A DNA stretch of 64,000 nt, taken from NCBI GenBank assembly GCA_017655985.1, contig JACJVS010000003.1:372001-436000 (forward strand), in the 5' to 3' direction. Positions 10,573 through 20,007 of the stretch are shown here, one piece after another. Numbering within the stretch: the first letter of the stretch is position 1; the number at the start of each line of letters is the position of its first letter. The stretch is from Incumbomyces delicatus (lineage: Eukaryota > Ascomycota > Eurotiomycetes > Chaetothyriales > Trichomeriaceae). The position numbers and the translations under genes were made by a program. The notes beneath the pieces were generated by a model. That model saw nothing but the letters and a program-made list of their open reading frames with translations. It made no database searches and was not told where the DNA came from.

Positions 10573-12629
10573 TTATTTGATATAGACGGTCACGATTTTG
10601 GATCACTTGAGTCAATTGAGTCACTGTTTGACCTCCTAAGTTTGTTGACTTTGCTTCCTCATGTACTGGGCTCTGTTCAGTTGGCAGTTGCGGGAATGTA
10701 CCGTGTCGGAATGGATTGTAGCCAAGGGGGTGAATTTCTCCGAGGTTCCTATGCTGTCGGAGACCGTCCGCTCTCTATCTATGTGTCTATGTAGCGGTGT
10801 CTTGATGGTCAAGACTAGCCACATCACCTATGTGACCTTGGTTGGATCAAAGCCCCATGGGGCAATATAAAGCTCAGAAGAGTACCCTCCTTCTCTGGTT
10901 TGCGGAATCTCTCCTTGCAGCCGGTTGACCACTCTTGCAAAGCGCGGGATCCTCATTGACAAGATCTAGTTCTTGAAAGATGTTGTGTTCACTTTGGATG
11001 ATGCTCTCTCCTTACTCGATGCCAACAATGGCCCAATACGCGGCAGCATGTTCACTCGACTTCTCCAAGCCTCCTCACTACTATGGCACGTTTGCGTTAC
11101 AGGATTTTGCAGGCCATGAGGCAGTCAACCCCCTATCCAACATGCAAGGTGTCTTTGTGAACCCAAGTGCGCGAGTAGGCTACAACAAGGGCGTGTACGA
11201 TACGATGAATGCCCCTAGAGCGAGAAATGGGCTTTCTACAATATCTAGACATGTCCTGGGAGAATCGAATCCGCCGCTGCACCACGACAGACTGGTTAAA
11301 GGTGCGTGTGGCTCGTGGCAGACTTGATCGGTGGCGAAGATGAAGGCTGAAGCCGGGCCTGCTTGTTTGACCAACGAAATGAAAGTCTTGCCTGGAAATG
11401 GCTGGGCTCACGTGTGGATGGACAGGCCCGAGTTATCGGTTGTGACAAAGACCTCTTGCGCGCGCATACCGACGCTCGCCACACAATGCCCAACACGGTT
11501 CATAGCTGTTGACGCTGTTGGCCGCGAGATTCGGGCAGCCGAGCCTAAGACGGCTGGCAGGAGCCAATGCGAGATCGCAATCAAGCTCGGTTCGCTTTGA
11601 CAGCCTTGGACGGCCTGACGTGTGGCTGACATACGAGCTCTCACACCTCTCATAGTGTTGGGAAGAAAACTTGAGTTGAGGCTCCAGCGTGTTTGGGTCG
11701 ACACAGCCTTTGAGCTAAGCACTATTGTGGATGCCCACAAGTATACGAAGTCGCGTTCCGGTAGGGCTCAACCCCTGTCCAAGCTGTCCCCGAAGGTGAA
11801 AAGCGTGAATCTCATTTCAAATAGCTTACCTCACCTCGTACGGGACATATTTCTTCCAGCCGAGCTTAAAACGGGAGATTCCAACGGAGCCTAGTCCTTC
11901 TTGCGCACAGAGAGAGAAGCAAAGAATTGGGAGTCTCCAGCAAGATCGAGGATCTGTAATTTCCCCACTGACTGTTAGTTATGTATGTTTATATCCCTCC
12001 TGATCGATGATCGATGATCGGCGATCGGCGATGATGTTGGCAGGATGCAGTGATCGCAGCTCGTAGCGGGGGAAAATTCGTGGAAACGCAGTGCTATCTC
12101 TGTACGAAGGATGGTCTGGCCAAGCCTCAACTGACAGAGGGACTACTGTGAGTAATCCTCCGACAGTTTTTTTTGGGTCCGATGATGGCATCTGACGTGT
12201 GACGTTTGGGGGCCCTGATATGAGGCATTGCGGGGTGGAAGTTTGATTAGGACTGGGCTGTCATCGTCGAAGGTAGCTATGGGGGTAATCAACGTCTGTA
12301 ATAGTAAATAGGAACTGAAAAAGGGACGTGCATAGTGACCTGAATGATTAGTAAGTAGCGGCTGCTGGGTCCACGTCACGTGTTAATTGCATCGTATGCA
12401 GTAACTACCTAGTGGGTACGGATGCGATTCGCTTGCGCTGTAATGCACAACGAACTAGGGATCAGAGAAGATTAGAGCCAAGTTGCGATAATTTGGAGAA
12501 CAAATTGAAATGCAAATTGAATGCGGCCATCCTGTCGTAGCCGCAGTAACAAGAGCTCGAGCGAGCGTCGCGGGGAGCCAACATGTATATGCATATATCA
12601 AATGATCTCTAGCGAAATGAAAGGCACTT
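10573..12629. other. intergenic region, no gene seen
   Basis: Open frames here (for example 10980-11327 and 11408-11740) match no recognisable family and overlap one another on both strands. A short GATCGATGATC-type tandem repeat lies at 12001-12036. Confidence 0.45.
12001..12036. repeat. imperfect tandem repeat of tgatcga/tgatcgg units
   Basis: Direct iteration of a 7-nt unit (tgatcga, tgatcga, tgatcgg, cgatcgg, cgatga). It is a simple-sequence tract with no evident function. Confidence 0.7.
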
Positions 12630-13685
12630 CTATCTTTTCGTGCCGAACTGGACGAGTGCCAGCTCCTGAAAGTCTGACAGAGGGAAGAGGAATCGAGAGA
12701 AGCCGTATGCACCAGCCAGCAGAAGCGCATAGTACACGATCGTGTGCCAAGTGTCTGCGTCGACAAACTGGTCAGCTGGTCTTCTCGTCGCATTACTACT
12801 ACTACTGCTGCTGCTGCTGCTGCCCTGTCCACCCAGGACCGGATCCAGCTTGGCACCCGCACCCGGATTCGCGTCGTCGTCGTCCTTCCCACGAACGAGC
12901 GGCAGTCGGCCACGATGCGCGGCCGGCCCCCCTCCCGCCCGGCTCGGCCTCCACTCACTCTCGCGCAGCCTTACTTTCCCCCACAGCGTCGGGAAGCCCA
13001 TGTAATTGCAGAAGGCGTGGATGACAAACACGGCGTACAGATTGCCGGTGCGCAGGAAGACGAAGGCGGCATACCAGCCGAACACGGTGGTGTAGCTGAG
13101 CTGGAAGGCTGTGCGGGCGAGGACCGGGCCCAGCGGGGTGTCTGGGTGGCTGAGGCGGAACTCGTAGAAGTGGTGCAGGTGGGCGATGCCGAAGTAGAGC
13201 GGGGTGAGGAAAATGAGTTTGTTGGGCGAGCTCACGAGCGGGGATAGGAGGTGCAGCGGCAGGATGGTGCAGCGGAAGAGGAGCTCTTCGGTCAGGGGCC
13301 CGGCGATGTAGTTCCTGTAGCCGATGGAGGAGCTCAGGCTGGTGACGAGGTTGGATCGCAGAGATGAGAGTGGAGCGAGGCTACGGTGAAGATAGATGTC
13401 CTTGTAGAGTGGTCCCAGGTAGAGGGTCAGAGTCAGGAGAAGAGTGTTCAGGATGGCCGTCGGGGAGATTGGCCACAGACCGATGTGGTGGAGCGAGGCT
13501 GTGACAGTGAAATGGCCGGTGTGGTGGAGGAGGTAAAAGGTTGCGGCGGTGGAGAGGGTGACGGTTATGGTCACGGCCCTGATCCGGGCTTGGATGACGC
13601 TGGGTGCATCTCGATTGAGGGTTGGTGAGGGCCGTGTGCGTGGGGACAGGTAGAAAGGCAGGACGTAGAGAGAGGTGAAGAGGAT
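12630..13685 (-). CDS. rce1: CAAX prenyl protease 2 (Rce1-type), 5' exon unresolved
   Basis: Rce1 is an ER membrane protease that removes the -AAX tripeptide from prenylated Ras, Rho and a-factor-type proteins. The frame carries the CPBP-family catalytic motifs: GPLTEELLFR (EExxxR), FGIAHLHHF and HAFCNYMGF. Hydrophobic segments run throughout. The frame extends upstream of the first GTG/ATG-like codons to a splice acceptor at 13686-13688 preceded by a ctaac branch site and an in-frame TAA, so the 5' exon lies further upstream. One option is a short exon starting at ATG 13896, not proven. After WGKV a hydrophilic segment with a run of nine Ser, encoded by a CAG/AGT repeat, precedes the last membrane helix. 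It begins with a donor-like GTAAGG, so it may be an intron that happens to be open. Confidence 0.82.
   Translation of the reverse strand: MLFTSLYVLPFYLSPRTRPSPTLNRDAPSVIQARIRAVTITVTLSTAATFYLLHHTGHFTVTASLHHIGLWPISPTAILNTLLLTLTLYLGPLYKDIYLHRSLAPLSSLRSNLVTSLSSSIGYRNYIAGPLTEELLFRCTILPLHLLSPLVSSPNKLIFLTPLYFGIAHLHHFYEFRLSHPDTPLGPVLARTAFQLSYTTVFGWYAAFVFLRTGNLYAVFVIHAFCNYMGFPTLWGKVRLRESEWRPSRAGGGPAAHRGRLPLVRGKDDDDANPGAGAKLDPVLGGQGSSSSSSSSSNATRRPADQFVDADTWHTIVYYALLLAGAYGFSRFLFPLSDFQELALVQFGTKR
12794..12823. repeat. trinucleotide microsatellite inside the Rce1 gene
   Basis: An (act)n(gct)n run on the plus strand, read as Ser codons (agt/agc) on the coding strand. It is likely length-variable between isolates. 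Confidence 0.75.
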
Positions 13686-13896
13686 CTGCCGAGTGCGATG
13701 TTAGGCCCATATCCTCATATCCTAGTGGAGTCTCCGTCGGTGGTGTGTAGGCTTGGAGTCAGCTATCTTCTTGTCTGTCTATGGGATTGCACTCTGATAT
13801 GACAACAATGGTGCGCACAAATATGCCCACGCAATCTTATACGTTGCAATTGAGATGGGCACAACCTTCATCGTTGGGTCTCATGCCGTCGCTCAT

Positions 13897-15431
13897 GTCG
13901 GTGTCGGTGAGGTTGGCATCACAAGTAGCGTGGTTTTGGAATACGCATGACTTGATTGAGAAGACTGTAGACTCACCGATATTGCAGCAGCGGTAGAGGT
14001 GGAGATGGCAGGTTCATGCTTGCCTACACCATGGTGTTCAAGTCAGCCTTTTGCACGTGTGTGGTCGGATGGACGAGTTGGAGAAGGCTGAGGCGCTCTC
14101 TCGCTGGACGAATCACTAACATGTGCACGCAATCGACGGGACGGGGTTTGGCGTTCGCTTACTCTTTCGCTTGGTCGCTGAGTCCACCAATCTCCATATC
14201 AAATGATGGACAGGTGCCATGGCTCTGTTTCAGCAAGAGGAGTGGCGGACTCACACTAACTGGCAAACGATAAGCGTTTCGTCAGACAACGTGGGAGCAT
14301 ACGACGAACTGCCACACTGCCAGTGGGGTGGCACGCGTGGGCAGGCTGGACTTGAAGATGTCGCAAAAGGAGCGCCACGGACAAGCTTTTGCTTTTTCTC
14401 CGAAGGGAGAAATTGCGATTGTCAGGCCTGCTGGCAGGGTTGGGGACCACCAATCAGTCTCTGGCAGCACTGCACGCTAGCGGAGTCGCCTCTTTTAACA
14501 GCAAAGTTTTAGCTACTAGCAGCACTAGTTTCATCTGCTGCGATTAACAGGGTACGTCGAGGCCGCTGACTGGTCGACGCGTGGCTGGGTGGAGTCCGAC
14601 GCGTCTCGACGACCATTGAACTTGTCGCTGAGCGATGATTGCGATCCACATTCCGAGCTCCTTTCAAGAGCAATGTCAGCCATTAACACGCCATCGAGGT
14701 CTGGCAGTGGAGGGAACAGGTCCGTGAGAACCCTGATGGCATGTGGTGTTCGTCCGAGCGGTGTCTCTACTACTAGGGACGGTGTTGAAGGCGGCTGGTC
14801 TCCAACTTTCTCTGCTCCTCGGAGGAGGCAAGACAGACCAAGTATTGACAGGGCCATCAAGCTTCACTGGGGGATCCAGCGACAATAGCGCCGGCTTGGA
14901 CGTCTCTCACGTCGCCATATACTAACGGGCCTGCAGGAAAAAAAACCGGTTCGTATTCTGTCATTTAACCCTGCAGCATGCATGCAGTCTCCGCAAGCTA
15001 CACGAGCCATCGTTATCGCTCTGAACAAGGCGGTGACGCATGAACGGGAACAGCCTTTCCTGACAGCAGACTAGCGAGGCACGCGAGGCCAACCAACCTC
15101 GGACACAGGAGGCTAGCAGACCAGCAGACCAGCCAACGGACAGACCAGACCAGACATTTGATATAGCAGGAGCCTCTGATCGACTTCGATTCCGTCCTTC
15201 CTCCAACCAAGTCACTCTTTTGACCTAAACCCAACTGCAGTCATTCCTTTGCACTGAACAGTCAATCGCTATCGTCCATCGCTATACCTAATTTGTACTT
15301 TTACCCCTGCTTATTTAACTTATTACTTTGTTCTAATTCCCCCACCACCGTCGATACGAAGAAAGGAAGGAGGTCAGGAAAAAGAAAGGACAGGACAGAA
15401 AATTAAAAAAAAATAATGTGCTGAGCGAGCC
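13897..15431. other. intergenic region between the Rce1 and Ser-rich genes
   Basis: It holds the probable Rce1 promoter and 5' exon and the long leader of the Ser-rich gene. Just before the latter's ATG are purine-rich runs (about 15360-15420). A ccagcagaccag-like short repeat lies near 15110-15155. No other gene is supported. Confidence 0.45.
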
Positions 15432-18400
15432 ATGTACTCTGCCATACCCGCCCCCCAGCGAACGACGCACAAACAAGGCGCCCTTCAGGAACGAAGCTCC
15501 TCGCAGCAGAATGAAGCTGCCGGAAGATTACATCGAGAAAGCAAGCAAGAGATGAAGGACTCGGGGCTACCCTTCACCGCCCCATATCCCTCCAGACCAC
15601 AACATGTGCTTCTCCCCAGCACCATCAAAAGGCAACGAAGCGGCCAGAACGCTGAGAACCAGGCGGCCAACTACTGGCTCACCAAATCGACCGCAGACAT
15701 GTCGAGCTCCGCACCGGGCGCGCAAACCAGAAACGATGGCCAGAGGGTGCGCAGGGCGCCGAATTTGCAGCTCAAGAGATCCGTCACTGCCTTGCGAGAC
15801 ATGTACGAGGCACAGGCCGAAAACTCGCGTCCATCTACGGCGGTGAGCAGGGGTGCCTCCTCTGCCGCACCTTCGCCTGCCCTGCGCCCGACCAGCTCGA
15901 GACTACGCAGCATGAGTTCTAGCGAAAGCCTGTTGGGCCGCAGCGCTTGGGAGATGCTCGGTCTGCCCAAGGTGTTGACTGACGACATGGCCACATTGCC
16001 CACCCTCTCCGAGGACATGGCGCAAACCTTGGACGCTGGCCCGTCCTTTGCTTCGAGGATTCGCACTCACGAACGCAGCTCGAGTTCCAATTTCAGATTC
16101 TTTGAAGCTTCAAGTCCGAATCTGCCCGAGCATGAGGAGGCGGCCACTTCATCAGTTGTACTGGACCAATCACCAATCTTGGAACTCCACGAAACTCGCG
16201 GAAGCACATCGAGTCCAAATTTCGTTCAGCTACACCACAGCGACAGCCTGTTAACAATTGAGTCCTTGTCCGCAGCCATTTACTCCGAGCTGCGCGAGTC
16301 CAGTCCGAATCTGGTACCATTCGACCACGACGACCCGGTGTCGACCTCGCCTCGAGATCTCGTTGAAGCAGACGAATCGAGCCCAAATCTGATCAAGTTG
16401 GGAACCTCGTCCCCCAAGCAGGTCAGCTCACCTACCCCGTCCCATGCTTCGATTGTGTCGAGGAAAAGGAAAAGGTCAGCTATCTTGCTCTCACCACATG
16501 GCGGACTTGGCCCTTTTGCATTGTACAACCAGTCAGCTGTGGAAGATTCCAGCCCTCCGGTGCAAACTCTGGCCATGGATTCAGACGAGTCTCTTCACTT
16601 CGTACACCAGAGAGTCATGCCTTCATCACCACCTGAAGTCCAAGTTGCTGCTGCTGACTCCCTGCCAACATCCAGCCCGGTCATCCGGCTGCATCCTGGA
16701 GCTTTCAGCCCAGACAAAAGTCCAGTTGTGAGTGCTCACGCACATCTTCAGGGTGTTTTGACCTCGAGTCCAGCCCCGCCACCACAACGGCCCATTGTCA
16801 AAGCGCCCGACGTCAATCAATTTGGGGTCATGCCCTCACAGAAACGAAACACGTCAACTCCCTCCAACATCGAGACTCGTGTTGGTGCACGGATGCTGTC
16901 GGTCGGCGCAATGTCCAATGTTCAGGTACAAAAGTTGTCGGAAACGAATCTGTCTGTCTTGCAACTGCACAGAATCTCCTCCAGGGCCTCATTCTCCCGA
17001 GAAACCTTGTCGCGAGCCTCTTCTCTCAACGAAGATCTCGACGACAACCTGGATGTCGAGTCGGTTGCTCCTGCTCAAGCCTACATCCAGCATCACGACT
17101 TGAATGGTTCACAGGTTAAAATCATCTCAGATGCGGATGAACACGAAGCTGATGACGAAGTCGGGGCTCTTCCTGGTCAATCTTCCTCCTTTGCAGCAGC
17201 TTTGGGCCAGGCCAGAAATGCTGGGTTCTTTGGTTCCTCCGCAAGCAGCTCCATGACCCGGCTCGAGTCGTTGCGTACCTCGATTGACGATCGCCTATAC
17301 ACCATGAAGTCGTTCTCACATGCCCGCAATGATAGCGTCAAATCTCATCGACGGAATGAAAGTCTGCGTTCCTTTCGGCCTGGTTCATCAGGTAGCTACA
17401 TGGATCCCATCGCGGTGCCTGCATGGGCTCGACGTTACTATTCTGGATTCTACCGAAACTCCTTTCAGTATCTTTACCAATCTTCAACTAATATCGCCCA
17501 GCCAGTCACTCATTTAGCAGCCCCTCAACAGCATACTCCCAACCAAGCTTCTTTTTCCACTTCGTCATCCTACGAGACCATATCCTCCGGCTCCAATTCG
17601 AGACAATCCTGGTCGCAGTCTGTACGCAACTCCATCCGAAGCTTTGTGCCCAGCATACCTATCCCGACGAGACCACGCCTAAACGTCAGACAGTCACATA
17701 TGACCGTTGGCATAGGTCCTCTGGTGTCCAATCCCGTCAGGCCGAAGTCTGAGATTCTCCTCCGACCAGCTACGGCCTACCAGAATTCTGAAACCGTTCG
17801 CCGTGTTTCCGCACCGCTTTCGGCCGTCGATCCTCGATCCCATTGGAGTGGATTGATCGATGAATTAGCAAAAGCGGAGGAGCTGGAAAGGATGCAGGAA
17901 TCTGATTACTCGAGCACCTCTCGATATTCTGTCGCTTCCGCCGAGCCGCCTCCGCCGCCGCTTGCAAGGACGGCTAATTACCACTACATCCCACAAGGAC
18001 AATACATGAGACTGCCAACTCCGCATCTGCATCAAGACCGAAGACCCTACACAGGCTCAGAAGCTTCACGGGGGTATGGCGCGCCGTACAATGCACGACC
18101 ACGATGGCAGCCATCGAATCCGATCACAGATCAGGCCAAGAAATCGTCCTGGCGCCATGCTGGTGTCCGCGATACGCAGGTCATCTGCTTCGCCGTCGGC
18201 TTCCTATGCCCACTGTTCTGGTTCGTCGGTGCTCTGATGCCTCTTCCCCGTCGGCCATCACAGTATCAGGATTTGGAGAAGGCAACTACTCATCAACGTC
18301 AACAACACATTTACAACCCGAACGCTGAGTTTGAACAGGAGGATGTCATCGCTCGGCTCAGACTGGAAAAGCACGTCAATGGGCTGGAAGAAGTCAAATG

Positions 18401-18515
18401 GCAGAATGCTCGATGGTGGCGAATGATGAACAGATGGATGTGTGGTGCCGGGCTGATCGTCTTGATCGTGCTGATCGTCCTGGCAGTGGTTGGCACACGA
18501 GGTCACTGGGCATGA
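15432..18515 (+). CDS. Ser-rich fungal protein with C-terminal membrane segments
   Basis: A 1027-aa frame without introns. About 900 residues are Ser/Pro-rich and probably disordered. Between roughly residues 215 and 330 a short motif, SSPN followed by Leu or Phe, recurs (SSPNLPEHE, SSPNFVQLH, SSPNLVPFD, SSPNLIKLG). The conserved part is the C-terminus. A hydrophobic segment near 915-935 (VICFAVGFLCPLFWFVGAL) is followed by a charged stretch (LRLEKHVNGLEEVKWQNARW) and a final membrane helix near 1003-1022. This layout is familiar from uncharacterised ascomycete serine-rich proteins; the function is not known to me. A topology with a large cytosolic Ser-rich domain anchored by two helices is inferred. 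Confidence 0.8.
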   Translation: MYSAIPAPQRTTHKQGALQERSSSQQNEAAGRLHRESKQEMKDSGLPFTAPYPSRPQHVLLPSTIKRQRSGQNAENQAANYWLTKSTADMSSSAPGAQTRNDGQRVRRAPNLQLKRSVTALRDMYEAQAENSRPSTAVSRGASSAAPSPALRPTSSRLRSMSSSESLLGRSAWEMLGLPKVLTDDMATLPTLSEDMAQTLDAGPSFASRIRTHERSSSSNFRFFEASSPNLPEHEEAATSSVVLDQSPILELHETRGSTSSPNFVQLHHSDSLLTIESLSAAIYSELRESSPNLVPFDHDDPVSTSPRDLVEADESSPNLIKLGTSSPKQVSSPTPSHASIVSRKRKRSAILLSPHGGLGPFALYNQSAVEDSSPPVQTLAMDSDESLHFVHQRVMPSSPPEVQVAAADSLPTSSPVIRLHPGAFSPDKSPVVSAHAHLQGVLTSSPAPPPQRPIVKAPDVNQFGVMPSQKRNTSTPSNIETRVGARMLSVGAMSNVQVQKLSETNLSVLQLHRISSRASFSRETLSRASSLNEDLDDNLDVESVAPAQAYIQHHDLNGSQVKIISDADEHEADDEVGALPGQSSSFAAALGQARNAGFFGSSASSSMTRLESLRTSIDDRLYTMKSFSHARNDSVKSHRRNESLRSFRPGSSGSYMDPIAVPAWARRYYSGFYRNSFQYLYQSSTNIAQPVTHLAAPQQHTPNQASFSTSSSYETISSGSNSRQSWSQSVRNSIRSFVPSIPIPTRPRLNVRQSHMTVGIGPLVSNPVRPKSEILLRPATAYQNSETVRRVSAPLSAVDPRSHWSGLIDELAKAEELERMQESDYSSTSRYSVASAEPPPPPLARTANYHYIPQGQYMRLPTPHLHQDRRPYTGSEASRGYGAPYNARPRWQPSNPITDQAKKSSWRHAGVRDTQVICFAVGFLCPLFWFVGALMPLPRRPSQYQDLEKATTHQRQQHIYNPNAEFEQEDVIARLRLEKHVNGLEEVKWQNARWWRMMNRWMCGAGLIVLIVLIVLAVVGTRGHWA

Positions 18516-19152
18516 GAGAGTCGGGACATTCGGCCTGGTGCATGATGTTGGATGAACTTATGTATTCTAGCTAGTGATATCCCCCTTTGTAAACTTTGTA
18601 CACACTTGGACGAATGTGTCTTGAATGCAAAGTCCGTGTCCTTCGCAAGGCGACGTTTCTTCGGCCGTCCACCAACTATTTTCCCATTATCAGCGAAGTC
18701 ACAAGATGAATTTCCCATCATCAGCAACCATGCACTAATAGTGAAGTGCTCATTTTTGCTGGAATCCTATGGTAGGCGTGCAGTCCGAGTCCGAGTCCCT
18801 CACCCACACCATCCGGGACAAGCAGCGACGAAGAAGGATTGGTGGAGTTTTTTGTCCCGACCCCACCCCGCGCCGTAGTACTACTCCACACGCCCAACTT
18901 TTTTTGACCAATCTCAGCGACCTTTCCGCCTTGTCACCCAGAATTGCTGTACTATTTCTGATTGGTCGCCTGAAACGACAGTGACCACACCTCTAGAGCA
19001 GGCAAATATGCTCGTATGGTGTCACTGCGCGGGAGTTCCGTGTTAAGTTCCATTCTGCTGCTGCCATGAGCGAGCGAACTGGGGCTGCGCCAACGCCAAC
19101 GCAAAGTGATACGGTACCAGTCCATGATATGAGTTTGGTAGCTTTGGGACGT
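18516..19152. other. intergenic, no gene seen
   Basis: The 3' flank of the Ser-rich gene followed by upstream DNA of the small membrane-protein gene. No recognisable coding tract. Confidence 0.45.
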
Positions 19153-19311
19153 GAGGACCTGTCGAAAAGACCAATGTGCTGCACATTGGTATCGTGCCAA
19201 CCAGGTCAAGACGGTCGCAGGTCCTCACGCGAGCGGCGAAGACCAGGTCCTCCAGAGAGTCGCCAGGTCCTCCAGATAGTCGCCAGGTCCTCACGCGAGA
19301 ATGTATATATA
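19153..19311 (+). promoter_or_regulatory. repeat-rich promoter with CCAAT palindrome and TATA box
   Basis: The 8-mer AGGTCCTC occurs at 19219, 19245, 19265 and 19285, with an inverted copy at 19153-19160. The first and last direct copies are both followed by ACGCGAG. Between the inverted and direct copies sits a 21-bp inverted repeat (19170-19190) with arms ACCAATGTGC and GCACATTGGT around one base, giving two converging CCAAT boxes. A TATATATA run at 19304-19311 lies about 240 bp before the ATG of the next gene. Together these look like a strongly regulated core promoter; the binding factors are inferred only for CCAAT (HAP complex). Confidence 0.6.
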
Positions 19312-19548
19312 TCAGGCGCCTCCCATGGCATGGCATCGCAGAAACTTGTCTACTCCAACAACACTCAGAACAGAACAGCACAAACCAAACCAAAACTTCT
19401 GCCACTCCAGCAACAATCAAAAGAGAATAGAACAGAATACAACTAGATTCAAATTGTAAGTAAGTGGGAATTGAAGTTAATTCAGCTGCATTCTAACTTG
19501 CCACAGACAAATCAAAACAAAAGAAAGACACCATTGTCATCATCCGCC

Positions 19549-20007
19549 ATGTCCACCATCTCCATCTCCGCCACCTCCGCCACTGCCACCGCCACCACCC
19601 CCACCACCATCACCACCACCATCACCTCCGCCACGTCTGCCATGCTTGCAGACTCCACCACCACCACCATCCCCACCATCCCCAAGGACCGCCTCGGCGG
19701 GTCCTTATCTCATCTTGTCATCTTCGCCTACGCCGTGGCCGGCCTCATTGGTCTGACCTTTGTGGTCGCCTTGTTCACCCACTGCCGCCGCCGAAGAGCG
19801 GCGGCCCGTGACAAGGAGCAGGGCACCACTGCCGATGTCCTCACCAGCGAGGACATCGAGCTGGAGCACCCCCGTGCTCGGCCCGTACACGTGCAACCGC
19901 ACGTGCAAGAGCGGCGCCGGAGCTACGAGGAGTGTGCTGCCAGGGTCATTGCGGCGCGGCACGCCCGGGGCATCGCTGACCGGTCCTGGGTAGGTGAGTG
20001 GGTGTAA
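19549..20007 (+). CDS. small single-pass membrane protein with Thr/Ser-rich N-terminus
   Basis: 152 aa. An upstream in-frame ATG at 19471 falls inside a well-formed 5'-UTR intron (19456-19506: gtaagt, ctaac branch, cacag), so 19549 is chosen. The N-terminal ~45 residues are Ser/Thr/Ala-rich and could be an O-glycosylated ectodomain. A membrane helix follows (LVIFAYAVAGLIGLTFVVAL), stopped by HCRRRRAAARDK on the probable cytosolic side. The tail is charged (VQERRRSYEECAARVIAARH). The layout recalls small WSC/Mid2-like sensors without the Cys domain, but no family is recognised. The elaborate promoter upstream suggests tight control. Confidence 0.6.
   Translation: MSTISISATSATATATTPTTITTTITSATSAMLADSTTTTIPTIPKDRLGGSLSHLVIFAYAVAGLIGLTFVVALFTHCRRRRAAARDKEQGTTADVLTSEDIELEHPRARPVHVQPHVQERRRSYEECAARVIAARHARGIADRSWVGEWV

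Noticed and set aside
12455..13247. Long + and - strand frames over the Rce1 gene
   Set aside because: Antisense or out-of-frame shadows caused by GC-rich codons and the triplet repeat of the real gene.
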